Assembly: GCF_000835495.1 (NCBI RefSeq)
Contig: NW_015622542.1
Coordinates: 62,001 to 126,000, forward strand
Length of the DNA: 64,000 bases
Direction: 5' to 3'
Origin: Cladophialophora immunda
Taxonomy: Eukaryota > Ascomycota > Eurotiomycetes > Chaetothyriales > Herpotrichiellaceae
Part shown: positions 46,989 through 58,663 of the stretch, piece after piece
Layout: each line of letters starts with the position of its first letter
Position numbering within the stretch: the first letter of the stretch is position 1
Program-made: the position numbers and the translations under genes
Notes under the pieces: model-generated
What the model was told of the DNA's origin: nothing
Database searches by the model: none
The model's input: the letters and a program-made list of their open reading frames with translations, nothing else

Positions 46989-49255
46989 TGTCCTCAGCTT
47001 CAGGGGGGACGCTGCGACGACAGCTTATCAAACCAACGAAAGGCGTAAGGCTCCGCGGCGGGCATCTTGCACGGTAGGTGGATTCATCGCCATGTATAAA
47101 TATGTTCGTAGGTAGAGAGAGGACGAGGTCCACCTCGCACAAATCGGTCAAGTTCCAGAGTAGCTGAAGTAAGTAGTCGTCCAAACGGCCCGCTTAAGCG
47201 AGTGGCAAGCCCCAGGCCCACCCCCTGTGAGGCATGCCGAGCCAGTATCTTGTTCGCAATTTGCGGGATGCGCAGGTGATCATGGTGGTGTAGAGCCAAA
47301 AGCGGCTCGAAATGTCTCAAAGACACCCCTGTACTGGGGCGGGCTGTGGCCAGGGAGCACACGGCGTCGACGCTCTCCCTGCGAGCCTCACTTTCGTATG
47401 TTTTTGAGATTCGGTTCTGATTCGATCTGGCGCCGAGAGCCAGCGTCAAACAAGCATGGCATTGGACAAATCATGTTGCTGCGCGCGCTGGTGGCTCACT
47501 GGGGGCCAAAAATTGTTTTCGAAACATGGGTGCGCAGCCACATGGTCACCACGATAAACCAGGAGTCTGGGCGAGTGGGACAGCCGACCCTGTGATTCGC
47601 CTATCGATCGGAAGCAAGTTTCCTCTGCACCGGCCGCTGGACTTCGGTGCGTGCCCCTATCTTTCAAACCGGCTGCGAGACGGGAGAAGAAGGACAACGA
47701 GGTGCTGTTAGGAGGTAACGAGGGCGACGAGAGCGTTGCTGGCGTGCTTCCCGCAGGAGATGATATCGTCGGCAAGCCCTAGGCCTCCTGCAGCAGGTAC
47801 CGGCTGTGTCTGCCATCTGTACGGGATACGCGCAGGGCCATGGTGTGATGCATGCTCTGTCGGACGGACAATGCAGCTGGGAGCTGGGAGAAAAGGACGG
47901 TGATAAGGCTGCTTGCGTCCGGCCCTCTTCGTCTGCGACCGGCTGGGAAGCTAGCGCTGCAACCTTCTCGCAGCTCTGGTGTCCGACCTCCAAGTCGTTG
48001 CTTCAGCTTGCCTGCCCTCAGATACTTGCCGAACACGAGGTTCCCCACACTACCTTCATGAGCGAGAGCTCTCCTTTGCGTCCACGGCGCCTCGACTGCT
48101 GCAGCTACGGCACGACCACGGTCCTTCGAGCGAGACAGACAGTACGAAGCTCGCTGCATGAATCGCCCCAGACTGCTGGAATTGAACCGTGGGCAACTGC
48201 AGCAGTCTCAGCCAGGGCCAGGAACGTGCTCGACACCTCCCTAGCCATTGGCATCTGTGTCGGCCGTCTGCGATGGGGCGTAATGGACGGGAAAGAAGTG
48301 GAAGCTTTGGTTGCCAGAGGATTGCTGTGTTGTCCCGCGATCATCAACCCGAACACGACACTCATATGCTTGGGGCAAGATTGACCTGCCACAAGCTGAG
48401 CCCAGGCCGGTTTCAGGCTGAGTTGAACATGCACGCAAGAAGTTTGAGGATTGCAAAACAGAGGCTCTGAAAGCTGTGTGACAGCTAAGTCCCACGCAGT
48501 TCAACCGTCTACCTTCCACTGTTGCCTAGTCCATCAAAGCTGCCTGTTTCTACACTTCTCGCCCCAATCTCCTTGTCGTCTGGAGATGAGGTATTCTTGC
48601 GGCAATGAAGATCGCTAGGGCGCATAGATGGATGTGTCGCCGTGCTTGAATGAGGAATAATGAGGCGGTCGAGCTGGTGGAATCTTCGCAAGAACAGTGA
48701 TCTTGCGCTGCATTGGCAGGGAGGTTTCATCCCACTCGACAATGATGGCCTCACAAAAGAGTCTGCCAGACGGAGGATGTGGATTCTGTATCTGTTCGTT
48801 GTGGCAGCAGTCACAGCCCATTTGTCCGACCAAGTACTGAGCAGCCATGGTGTTCTCGCTACATTCCAAGCTGCTATCTCAGCCCCCAACAGAATATTCC
48901 AACGTGGTATTGATATTGCCGGTAGATAAATACAATCAATGTCATATTGGTATATGAATATACTGACAGCTGCAATCCTTCGTCGATGCCAACAGCCCCA
49001 AAGGCGGTCCTCGCCAACACGAGTCAAGCCCACCAGGATGAACGCACCGGCCAAAGGTTAGCATCCCTCTGTATAGAGATGGAGCATATCCGGTGGTTGT
49101 CGCTTCGGTCCATCATGTGGCCGTTTCACAGAGCTTTCTCCCGCCATTTGCTGTTCTCTTCCTTGCTCGCTGCGTCCTCATCTCTTCTTTTCATTCCCAA
49201 AAAAATTCCTTCCCACGGGCTTCTCTTTTCTCTACCGTTCTCCATCATTCTCCGT
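46989..49255. other. 2.3-kb gene-free region
   Basis: Upstream of the minus-strand membrane protein and downstream of the minus-strand oxysterol-binding protein gene. Frames of 121-192 codons occur on both strands (for example plus 47806-48384, minus 48509-49054) but overlap one another, lack motifs and have uneven composition. No gene is supported. Confidence 0.45.
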
Positions 49256-52200
49256 CTAAAAGATATCATCACAAATTGTCCAATCTCTCTCCGCTCTCTT
49301 CCTCCAGTACAGTCCGTTATGCTCCCAATAGGTTTCCCCAGTGATGTGGTCCACCTTTCTCTCAAACCATTTGGGTTTCCACTCTTCCCCCGCGGCCTCA
49401 CGTTGACGACGTGCCGCACGCTGTTTCTCCTCGACACGATTCTTCTCCGTCGCCGCGAAATCATACTCCCCGTCTTCCATGGCACGTTGATCGGGCCGTA
49501 GGCGCGTGTCGGTAGGTGGGAGATGTGGACGCAGTGAGTCGCCCACGGCGTTCAAGGTTACGACAAATGGTGTGAGATTGAAAGGTATCCCCTGCGGACG
49601 TGTATGTGCTTCCCAGACGAGGAAGGCCTGCTGTCGATCGGACTGGGTCCCTCTTCCTACGCCGGGGTGTAAGCGGCTTTCTCCTACTGCTTCGTCCTCG
49701 AATCCTTCTGTAACTCGGGCATAGATTTTGTCGTTCCACCTCCCACCAATGCTCCATTTGGTGACACCATCGACGTCCATGACTTTGCCAAAGACTTGGT
49801 ACGCTGAACTGGCCTTCCATCCGCGTTGTTTGAAGTCCAGGACGCAGACTTCGCTCGTGGTCCAATTCTTGATCTCCATCGTGCCATAATTGTCCACGGT
49901 GGGGTTTCCAGTAATAATGCCCACGACCGAACTTGTAACCTTCTTCCATGTGTACAGCTCCGGCGGACCCCCATTTGAAGGGCGGAGGCGCAAGAACCAG
50001 GTTCCCAATGGGTTGATGTCGAATGACTTGCCATAAAATTTGGATTTGACGGCCGACTCGCCCCAGTAGTCCCAACGAGCAGATTCCGCGTACGCAGCAC
50101 CAATGGGAGGATGGTGACTTACTTGCTCAATGAAGAATCGATATCCTTTGTCGGGACGGACATACTCATACGTCTCGCCCAGAAGAGGGTTGAATGGCTT
50201 CGCAACGCGCCCGATTGTGCTGGCGTATTCCGAGGCCGCGAATGCCGCCACGTACACGAGACGCTCAGTAGCGTCCGGGCGATCGGCTGCGATGTCAAGG
50301 AGATCCGCATATTCCATATCTTCAGCAACACGCTGGAGAAGAGAAGTTGGCTCATTAAAAGACACCGGCAGAGTCATCTTGGTCATATCTTTGCCTATCA
50401 TAGACTTCAGAATGCCCCAGAGTGAGATCTTGGGACGATTGTCAGCATCCAGTTTCAATCGCTCGCGAACTCCTCCTTCATATCCAGCATATGAGGGCTC
50501 GATTTCCATTTGTTTTCTGGCTCTTTCATCGACGAAAGGCTCCTGTTCTTCCTCCAAGGCTGATGGAACATGCACGGGCGGAGGACTAAGAAGCAGCGGC
50601 TCGACCACTTCAACCTTGCCTTCGTCAATGGCGTCGAAGAATTCTTCATCATCTCCAGATTCGGAGTCGGAGAGATTGGTGAGTTGGGCGATGATGGATT
50701 TGCGTCTGTTGCCATCTCTGGTGACAGATTTTCGGCGCGACCTTGTTGAGATTTGGGCTTCGGCTCGAATATCTAGTTGATTCTCGACCGCTTCGGCGAA
50801 TTGGACGTGATCCAGCGATTCTTGTTGGAGCATTGAGCCCGGACGGCTAGCGGGTACCGATTGCCCCTCGAGGGCCTCCTTCAAAGCCCGTTTCGTCCGC
50901 TTGCGCTTGTCCTCTGATTCGGCGATTGACCTCTTGAGATCTTCGTGCTCATAAGCAATCTTGGCCATGCTTTCCTCCCACATTCTCCTAGCATCTGCGT
51001 CTCGATCTAGACGATATTGCCAATAAGCGTCACGGTCCCGAGCAATCTTCAGCAGATCCGCAACCAAGCCATTGAGGCTATTCACGGCCGTTTGGTAGGT
51101 AAGAAGAGCTTGTGAGACATCTGGATCGGATAGGTTCGTATCCGCCTGAGATGATTGCCGGGCAATCAAAGCGTCGGACACCCGTGCCAGAAGATCGAGT
51201 TGGAGCTTGGCAGATTGTGCGGTGATATTGAACGCGTCTTTGCTTCCCGGTTGGTGCACTTCACGACTGCTAGCGTCGTCGCCGTCGGCGTCCTCTTCTG
51301 CGTCGATATTGGTCACAACATTGGTAGGGACTCTCTGGAGGTCCTCGCCTTGAAGACTCGCGTCGTACGAGTCGTATGCTGATCCACCTTCCACATCAGA
51401 ACGAAAGCTCACCTTGGAGGAGCTTCCTGCCACTCCCAGCGTCTGGGCAGGGTGTTTCGATCTGCTGGCCGTCGCACTGAGGTTTTCTGATGTATCGCTG
51501 CGGGCATGGCGAAAGCTTTCACCGTCAAGCGTTCGCCTTTTCTCCTCTTCCTTTGCTTCGTCCTTCGTGAATTGGATAGCATTGTTGAGAGCCCAGAACC
51601 ATCTTTTGGCCTCTACGACATGATTGGCTTTCAAATGATACTTGACCGAGGACTTGCCGTGAATCTCGAACCTGGTCTTGTCCTGAGGATCCATGTGAAG
51701 TTTCGCAATGCGCATGTTGATAGCTCCTCGACAGGCCGAGCCAGCATCATCTTGATGCTTGTAATAGCTGAGAACTCCTTCCTCGAGAACAAACCATCGT
51801 AGCTTATACCCACTTGTATAATTTGTCCATTTCTTGAGATATCCCTTCATTTCTCGGGCGTCTTTACTCGTATCACTAGGTCCAGTTCCAGACCTCGCTT
51901 GCGATGGATTATTGCCCAGAATTGCCTTTTCCTGTATTCCTCGCTGCGCAGCGGCGGCTGCGGGCGACTTCTTCAAGATGGCCTTTGTCCGATCGTCTTG
52001 GGTTACATGTTGCGGGAGCCTCCCTTTACGGTCCCGGCGGAAAGGATCTGCCCCATGCAATAGTAAGATCTGTGCTAACTGGATATCCTTCTTGCGCGCG
52101 GCCTCGTGCAGGAGCGTTCCGCCGCTCTGGACTGTTGCTGGCTCAGTTGGTAACTCCAACGCATTCACATCAAGAGTACCCTCGACTCGAGGCTCAGTCA

Positions 52201-52981
52201 AGATGGCTTCGAACTTCTTGTAGTCTGTTTGGGCCAATGCGGCATGTATCTCCTTGATCTTGTCATCCAGAAAGATTGAACGCGCTAACTGGAGCTGTTG
52301 AAAGATTTCCGGAGTTCTCGCGAGATCAATGGGTAGTTTTCCTTGCCTGTTCGAGATGGCATCATTTATGTTGGGGACCTCCAGCAGGTCTCGGACAACA
52401 GGTGCTCGTCCAAGCTGAGCAGCCAGATGCAAAGCGGTATTTCCCTCCTTGTCTTGTGCATTGACATCGAGGCCTTTGCCTTCTCTTAAAACCTGCTCAA
52501 CCACCTGAGGTTCTGCGCATTGGATTGCTAGGTGGAGTATTGTAGTGCCGGGAATGGGCTGAGGGTTAGAGGAGGAGGGTATCGATTCACTGATAGCTTT
52601 AGAGATTGCGGCAGTGTCCTTGCCTCGGAGAACTTCAAAGACCCGAAAGGTACGAACAGAGTCCTCGATGGAGGCTCCCTGGCCGGAAGAGATGCCTGAC
52701 GGGACTGGGTTCATGTGTTGGGCGGAGTCTTGCTCCCTGGTATATTCGTTCGAGTCCATGGCCAACTGAGAGTTTCTGGTGGTGGTAGGGGACAACGGAC
52801 TCAATCGCGGACCATCGCCCGGAGTCAAAGGGGACGTCGAGGAGAAAGGTCCGGTAGTGGAGGTGGTGGTGGTCACCGGCGACTCCGTGTCTGATCCGTT
52901 TTCTCGAGGGAGGTTGTCGCTGCGGAGAAGGTTGAGGACTCTGGCGCTCTTGGAGCGCTTGTGGGCAGGTCTTTCTGTCAT
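49256..52981 (-). CDS. osh1: Oxysterol-binding protein, ankyrin-PH-FFAT-ORD type
   Basis: Lipid-transfer protein moving sterol and PI4P between ER and other membranes. Single exon, 1241 residues from the first ATG (MTERPAHKRSKS); the frame runs on to 53050 without another ATG. Ankyrin repeats lie at about 140-310 (TTILHLAIQCAEP, GNTALHLAAQLGRAPVV, GTLLHEAARKKDIQLA). The PH domain is at about 372-469 (MKGYLKKWTNYTSGYKLRWFVL). A coiled-coil region follows. An FFAT motif (EEFFDAIDE, about residue 779), which binds ER-resident VAP proteins, lies just before the lipid domain. The ORD starts near 848 (KISLWGILKSMIGKDMTKM) and carries the family signature EQVSHHPPIGA near 949, NPLLGETYE and FWERKVDHITGE-like KWFERKVD. 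Domain order matches yeast Osh1/Osh2. A possible splice donor (gtaagt) at 53068 suggests an intron in the 5' leader. Confidence 0.96.
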   Translation of the reverse strand: MTERPAHKRSKSARVLNLLRSDNLPRENGSDTESPVTTTTSTTGPFSSTSPLTPGDGPRLSPLSPTTTRNSQLAMDSNEYTREQDSAQHMNPVPSGISSGQGASIEDSVRTFRVFEVLRGKDTAAISKAISESIPSSSNPQPIPGTTILHLAIQCAEPQVVEQVLREGKGLDVNAQDKEGNTALHLAAQLGRAPVVRDLLEVPNINDAISNRQGKLPIDLARTPEIFQQLQLARSIFLDDKIKEIHAALAQTDYKKFEAILTEPRVEGTLDVNALELPTEPATVQSGGTLLHEAARKKDIQLAQILLLHGADPFRRDRKGRLPQHVTQDDRTKAILKKSPAAAAAQRGIQEKAILGNNPSQARSGTGPSDTSKDAREMKGYLKKWTNYTSGYKLRWFVLEEGVLSYYKHQDDAGSACRGAINMRIAKLHMDPQDKTRFEIHGKSSVKYHLKANHVVEAKRWFWALNNAIQFTKDEAKEEEKRRTLDGESFRHARSDTSENLSATASRSKHPAQTLGVAGSSSKVSFRSDVEGGSAYDSYDASLQGEDLQRVPTNVVTNIDAEEDADGDDASSREVHQPGSKDAFNITAQSAKLQLDLLARVSDALIARQSSQADTNLSDPDVSQALLTYQTAVNSLNGLVADLLKIARDRDAYWQYRLDRDADARRMWEESMAKIAYEHEDLKRSIAESEDKRKRTKRALKEALEGQSVPASRPGSMLQQESLDHVQFAEAVENQLDIRAEAQISTRSRRKSVTRDGNRRKSIIAQLTNLSDSESGDDEEFFDAIDEGKVEVVEPLLLSPPPVHVPSALEEEQEPFVDERARKQMEIEPSYAGYEGGVRERLKLDADNRPKISLWGILKSMIGKDMTKMTLPVSFNEPTSLLQRVAEDMEYADLLDIAADRPDATERLVYVAAFAASEYASTIGRVAKPFNPLLGETYEYVRPDKGYRFFIEQVSHHPPIGAAYAESARWDYWGESAVKSKFYGKSFDINPLGTWFLRLRPSNGGPPELYTWKKVTSSVVGIITGNPTVDNYGTMEIKNWTTSEVCVLDFKQRGWKASSAYQVFGKVMDVDGVTKWSIGGRWNDKIYARVTEGFEDEAVGESRLHPGVGRGTQSDRQQAFLVWEAHTRPQGIPFNLTPFVVTLNAVGDSLRPHLPPTDTRLRPDQRAMEDGEYDFAATEKNRVEEKQRAARRQREAAGEEWKPKWFERKVDHITGETYWEHNGLYWRKRAERDWTICDDIF

Positions 52982-54034
52982 ATTAGCATCGATGGCGGGG
53001 CGGAGAGAAGATGATGAGGAAACGGGAAATGGAGAGAAAGTTAAATGCAAGGTTGGAAAGCCACTTACATTGCCAGATGGATGGGCGAAGACGACTTAGT
53101 CGGTTGCTCCCTGCGTTTCTGGGGGAGCGATTTCATCTTTCACCCCGCCATTCCTCAAGATGATTGGTGAGTTTGTGGCCGCAATCGATTGCGACAAGGT
53201 CGATCAACCCAAGAGTCGAGTGTATGCACAATGACGAAGGGAGCGACCGCAGAGCTTTAGCGGCGGGCAACTGAAGGATCGGACGAGGGTCAAGCTCATT
53301 TACTTATGCACCTCTGCCATTCCCCGAGAAAGGTAAACCAGGTGTTTTGTAGGGGAGTTCTGGTCTGTACAAAGACGAGCAGCAACTAGGTAGCAGCGAG
53401 CAGCAAAAGATGAGAAGGACAGAGTCTTATGAATACGCAACAGTGGCAAGGATAATGGAGACGGCAATGTTCTGATACAGGGAGTTGAGTGGGACACGGT
53501 GCACCAAACAAACGGACACATTTTGCTGAACCATGAGCCACCCCAATCACAATACTCGTGCCTGGGTAGAGAGCGCGTTTCTGGCTCGACCTTGCCATCC
53601 ACAGCCACCCTGTATTACACCACACGCACTTCCCAATCCACATTTTGCTTGCTAGGCGACACCCCAGACGCACCGAGAGCCCCGATAAGGGATTGGATGG
53701 AACTCCGTGATTCCTCGATCCCGTCTCACTCGCATTGGTTCTCAGCATCGTCATTGGTCTTCCTGCCTGCAAATATCACGCCTCGCGTATACTCCACGTT
53801 CATAAGACTGCAGCCTCGATTATGGCAGAAGGCCCGGAGTCCGGATCGCAGGGTCCAATTTTTGGTCTACGGCATTATCAATCTGCCAGAATCATGATGG
53901 AAGGCTTAGCGACTGCTTCAAACAAGCGAATAATTAACTTTCCGATCTATGCAAATCTCCCAAGGGTCTGCTGATCAAGCTGTGAATGTTTCTTTTCGTG
54001 TCCGCGGGAAATTCAAGTACCTCTCGTACATCAT
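52982..54034. other. Intergenic, oxysterol-binding protein promoter
   Basis: 1.05 kb between two minus-strand genes. No frame with a recognisable product; frames near 53300-53900 overlap on both strands. Confidence 0.45.
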
Positions 54035-55882
54035 CTAACCAAGCAAATCATCAAGGCCGTTCCCCAAAGGTGCGCTGGGTTTGGCTTGTCCCGAGGGAGT
54101 GGTAGGGTTGGAAGCCATCGCCCCAGGCTTGGGAGTTGTCGAGCTTGCTGCTGAAGCTGCTCCCCAAATTCCCGCTTGGCTCTTTGCTTTGGCCATGCTC
54201 GCTAGATCTGGTCCTTTCTGCGGCCCGGTGGTTCCCTTGACTCCCGCTTTGCTGCTTGCGCTACTCCAGAGGTCTCCAAAAGCATCGCCGCCCTTGCCCG
54301 CGACTGGTTTGGACGCCGGCTTGCCGAGTGATGCTGCAGAAGTAGAGGATGTGTATGAGGGAGTGGCTCCGCTCAAAGGCGTCGACGCATTGGATGTGGC
54401 AGTCGGCTGCGAGTTTGTCGACATGGGGACTGATGTGAAATAGTTCGGTCCAGAGGGTTTGAACCCGCTAGGTTGCGTGGGCTGAGCAGGTTTCTGCGCA
54501 GGCGGCGGTGAAAACGTTGACGTTGTCGGTGACATTATTGAAGAAGTTGCAGATGGCGCTGGAGATGCAGTTGTGAAAATGTTGTTGAAACCGGCAGCCT
54601 GTCCAGGAGCCACTGGCTTTGGAGCCGCAAACTGCGTGGCAGAGGTCGTAGTCGAAGTGGCTGGTGGAGGAGCAATACCAGCCAAGGGATTTGACGCAGG
54701 CTGTGTCACCGCTGGACTGGTAGCAGATTGAAAGTCGTCGAAATCATCATCATCGTTTGCTGTGCTGCCTTGTAAGCCGCCAAAGTCATCCAGGCCGCTT
54801 GACTGAGCTGGTGCTTTGCCATTCGACTGCTTCAGCGCTGTTTGGTCGTCGCCAAAATCGAAGAGATCTTGTTCCGATTCTTTCGGCTTCGGCGGATCTC
54901 GTTTCGCGGTTGTTGTCGGTGCCGCTGTTCGTGTGGTGGTGCTCCTTGTCGGTCTTGTGGCCTCGAAATCGTCGGCCTCGTCGTATTCCTCAAACTGTTC
55001 GCCACGTCGCTGAGTGCCCGAGAAGTCGGTGTCGCGACCACCAAAGCCGCCGCCATCGCCATAAACCTCTCCTTGGTAGCCTCCAAAGCCACCAGTCTCG
55101 CTGCCAAAGCCGCCGTATCGACTGCTACTGGAGAAACCGCCGCCCATTCCCATTCCGCCCTCCACGCCTCCGTATTTGTGGCGGTTTGCGCGCGCTTTCT
55201 TTCGCTCTGTTCTAATAGTATCGACATCACTTAACAGTTTAACCAATTCTGCTGATCTGTTTCGGACATTTACGCCCTGATCTTTGCCATTTTGATCGAT
55301 ATAATGGAACTGACGGAGCATTCGGAGAAGGGATAGGTGTGATCGCGCATCGTCGATGACTCGCTCCGACCCGTTTTTGCAGAGAAACTCGAGGAGTTGC
55401 AAGGCCTGCTCCGATATGAGCACGATGAGGATTCAGAGGAGTTCTAGACCCGTACCTTGTATATCTGCCTCCACTCTTCCGCAGTCTTGTCCGTAAACCG
55501 TTTGTAGATCATGGGCATGATTTCGTTCAGTTGTTGGCTGCAGCGGTCAGCTTGCGATTCCCAGCTGCAGCGGTACGCGACTGACTAGTTGTGTGTTCCT
55601 TGGGCAATATCCTGCATGAGACTCGCAGATGCTCCCCATGGATCTCCGTTTGTAGCTTCTCGGACCTGATAGGAAAGTTAGGACCATGTTTGCGAACTGG
55701 TTCAGCGGGAGAAGCGGCTCACCTTGGCCTCCATCTCGGTCAAGTTCATGACGGCTTCGAAAAGTCAACATCTCACCTAACAACTAGGACATCGACATAC
55801 CATTTTGAACCTTCCGGACACCGGCTTTGATGTCGTAAAGGGTCAGATTGCTAACCTGGTTCTTCAGGCTTTCGAAATCCAT
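54035..55882 (-). CDS. ent3: Epsin-like ENTH clathrin adaptor (Ent3 type)
   Basis: Adaptor binding phosphoinositides and clathrin at the trans-Golgi and endosomes. Five exons, 55882-55801, 55754-55723, 55665-55586, 55537-55456 and 55405-54035, join to 548 residues; introns are 46-57 bp. The ENTH domain covers residues 1-150: LYDIKAGVRKVQNAVMN, TEMEAKVREATN, DPWGASASLMQDI, EIMPMIYKRF, EEWRQIYKALQLLEFL, GSERVIDDARSH, FHYIDQNGKDQGVNVRNR and ERKKARANRHKY, all matching yeast Ent3. A Gly-rich stretch and a long disordered region (Thr, Ala, Pro, Ser) follow, with acidic patches (DLFDFGDD, NDDDDFDDFQSA) of the kind that bind gamma-ear domains. The C-terminus GLDDLLG resembles a clathrin-box. Exons 1-4 lie upstream of the large open frame. 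Confidence 0.95.
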
Positions 55883-58663
55883 CTTTACTGGCGGTGTGGG
55901 TGAGATTGACAAGGTGGCGTGGACGGGGAATAGAATTGAGAAGAGCTATGATGGCCTTGCCTCGATGAAACAACTTATGGACCAAGCGGTTCGCAGTATA
56001 GAGGGAGAATCGCTGGTAGGAGTTGCTCCCCCTGCGTTGTGATGCCAGATAATCTGCGAGGGTCCGCAGCCTCAAGTTGCTGGTCGGCGGCTCAGCCAAT
56101 CATGGCGCAGCCGACGTCCCCGAACGAGGACTCCTCGACCGCAACCTTCGTCGACTTGAGGTTCCTGAAGCACAGACTCCGTGCTTGTACTTCGATCAGC
56201 ATTCTGTTCTTCCTCACTATTCTTTGCGCGGTGACAAATCGACGCTGAAGTAGAGAACTGTGTGTCTGATTCATCTCGAGGTAGACCATCTTGCTTGGTT
56301 CGTACGACTATTTACTCCTTGCAGAGTGGTAGTTCAAGTGCCGCTAGCATGTGACTTCCTCGCAAGGAAAATCAGCTCGCGTACTAGAATATCCATCTTG
56401 AGGGTCAGAAAACAGCAGGAAACCTTGACGCCGACCAGACCGGCGCAGACACACTGGATTTTCCACTACAGTCTATGATGACATTCCTGTGCGGGTCCCC
56501 AACGAGCACCTAAGCGAAGCTTTGTGTGAAAAACAGAAGTGATGTTGAGCTATTAGACTTACTGGGGAAAGAGTGATGAACGACGACCAAGTGGCCCTTT
56601 TCCGGGAGAGACAAAATCCTCTGATTGAGGAAGACGAGAAGTCACTCCCCCCAAAGATGATGACACTCTGCTAGGATGAAGATCACTTCCATCCCAACAA
56701 CAAACACCTCCCACTTCAAAGCATTCCGATGCATTTTGTCAAAGCACACCATTTCTATTCGGACTGCCTCGATAGGAAGATCCGAGAAAAGGGAGTTTGG
56801 GACCGTCCGTCGGGCTCTAAAGAGACTTGAAGAGCGTGGAAGCGAAGCTAGCGCTCTGTATTGATGCTTGCTCTATGACTGGAGATGCCATGAGCACATG
56901 TTCCTAATAGCTAAAAGGTGAACAAAATGTTGTTTATGGGATAAGCAGGAGGGAACAGCGATGCGATCCGCCCTGCATCCTTCCCTGCAAATGCTGTGCA
57001 GCGACTTTTGCAGGCATCGATCAGTGACTTACATATCGAGACAAGTTCGATTCATCTTACAGAGTTAATGTAAGAAGTCTTCATATGGATATGATCTCGG
57101 TGCTCTCTCTGAGACCACACTGACTAGATGCAGCCAAACTGATCCAATGTGACGCTTTCTTCATCCCTTTCTGGCACAGTCGCCTGTTCATCTGGTTTGC
57201 TGTGCAGGCTGTGTCGTGGCAGGAATTCTGGGAGCGGTGGCAGCATGGCCTGGAGGGTCTGAGATTCTTCTCTGCAATTTGGTGCTCACTAACTGCGGCA
57301 TGCTGATGCGCGACAGATGCCTGCTTGGTAGTATACCCTGGAGGAGGAAACGCAAGCAATTGTGTTGAAGCACTCAAGCACATGGTGCGCCTGACCTTCT
57401 ATCCAAGCGAGGCGGAAGCAGACTACATCACCTGTACTGCTTGAGACTACAGCATACCGCTGATTCCCCCCCAACCCGGACCGCGAGTTCGGATTAGCCC
57501 ACGAGCAAGGAGGCGATGGGATTCGTGCATCGACAGCCTGGGTAATTCCCTTGAAAGCATGCGGGACGCGAGCCGAGTTTTCGCCATGGATCCTTGCTCC
57601 TGAAGATACAGTCGGCATGACTTACCGAGGCCCTCCAAGCTGAAGGGTACAATCAGCAGGATATTTGTCTCCAGACACTCGCAGGTAAGGCTAAATGCAC
57701 ATCGCCACGTGGTTGTCGCCTTGTCTCGAAACGAGCTGATACCCCTTTATCTGGCCAAGGAAACAGCAAGCGGCGTCGACCCGACGGTTGTTGTACATGG
57801 CAATCCCTCGGTAGGCTACTACTGGAACCCATGCAAGGCCATAGCCGAAGTGGCTTCTGCCATTTGGAAGACTAACAAATTGTCCATCACAAGATTTGAC
57901 ACAAGCTCCTTGTGTTCAGGCTAAATTCCAGCCTCGATGTTTCCATGGGCTTCACGGTCCCAAGGCTCTTTCAACTCCATGTATTTCCGCGCGGAGGAAC
58001 GAGCTTAGTGGAGCGAGGCTAGCGCTCAAGGCTAGGAAGGGTCATCGAACGGGCAAAATCCCCATTTCCCCAGATTGCACAAGTTCCAATTCACGTGTGT
58101 CGACGTGCCGCTTTGCTTCGGCCGGTACGACCGTCAGGTCACAAAGACAGCCAGCATACCACGCATGGTTAATACTTTTCCTTCTATCTATTGCAGACAG
58201 GCCCTCATACCACTCTTTGATCCTTTTAGACACTTGTCGCCCGCCTGGCTTTCACCCAAGCTTCTCTAGCCCTTTACTGGAAGGCACAACTCGGCTGCTC
58301 TCGCATTCGGTCCATCTCGTCTATCTCTGGGAGCAAAGCATTTCTCGACGGCCAAAGACCTCTCGACTGAAAAGCCTAACAGCATTTCCGCATTGCCTCA
58401 CGCACCATCTATCATGCCATGCAAGCGCTTTAGGCTAAATACTGTCCGAAAGTGCATCCTAGGCTGTTGCAATTAACCCCCGTACTTCTGCGGAGACTCT
58501 CCGGACGCGGCAGTTCGAAATGTGGGGGAGATCGTCGACTGGCTGCCACAAATGCTTCATATGTGTGCAAGAGGGACGTGGACAGAAGTCTCCGAACAGA
58601 TGTGTGTTTTCTAATTTTCAGTTCCTCTTGCAAGTCCGTCAATAGCACCGACAGAAGCAAAAC
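55883..58663. other. 2.8-kb divergent region, mostly without genes
   Basis: Holds the promoters of ent3 (-) and of the transporter at 58664 (+). Apart from one possible 48-codon frame at 56102, frames are short and unconvincing on both strands. Confidence 0.45.
56102..56248 (+). CDS. Possible 48-residue membrane peptide
   Basis: An ATG in context aatcATGg opens a 48-codon frame with a polar start (MAQPTSPNEDSSTATFVD), a basic patch (RFLKHRLRA) and one hydrophobic segment (SISILFFLTILCAV). It lies 220 bp upstream of ent3 in divergent orientation. No family is recognised, and the minus strand is open over the same stretch, so it may be chance. Confidence 0.22.
   Translation: MAQPTSPNEDSSTATFVDLRFLKHRLRACTSISILFFLTILCAVTNRR

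Noticed and set aside
47084..49054. Several overlapping frames of 120-192 codons on both strands
   Set aside because: They lack domains, overlap each other in several phases and have no consistent splice pattern, so they look like chance frames in GC-rich DNA.
52975..53068. Intron from gtaagt at 53068 to the acceptor gctaatatgacag, which would place the oxysterol-binding protein ATG inside an intron
   Set aside because: The nearest upstream ATG would join out of frame, and MTERPAHKRSKS is a typical start for this family. A leader intron ending elsewhere remains possible.
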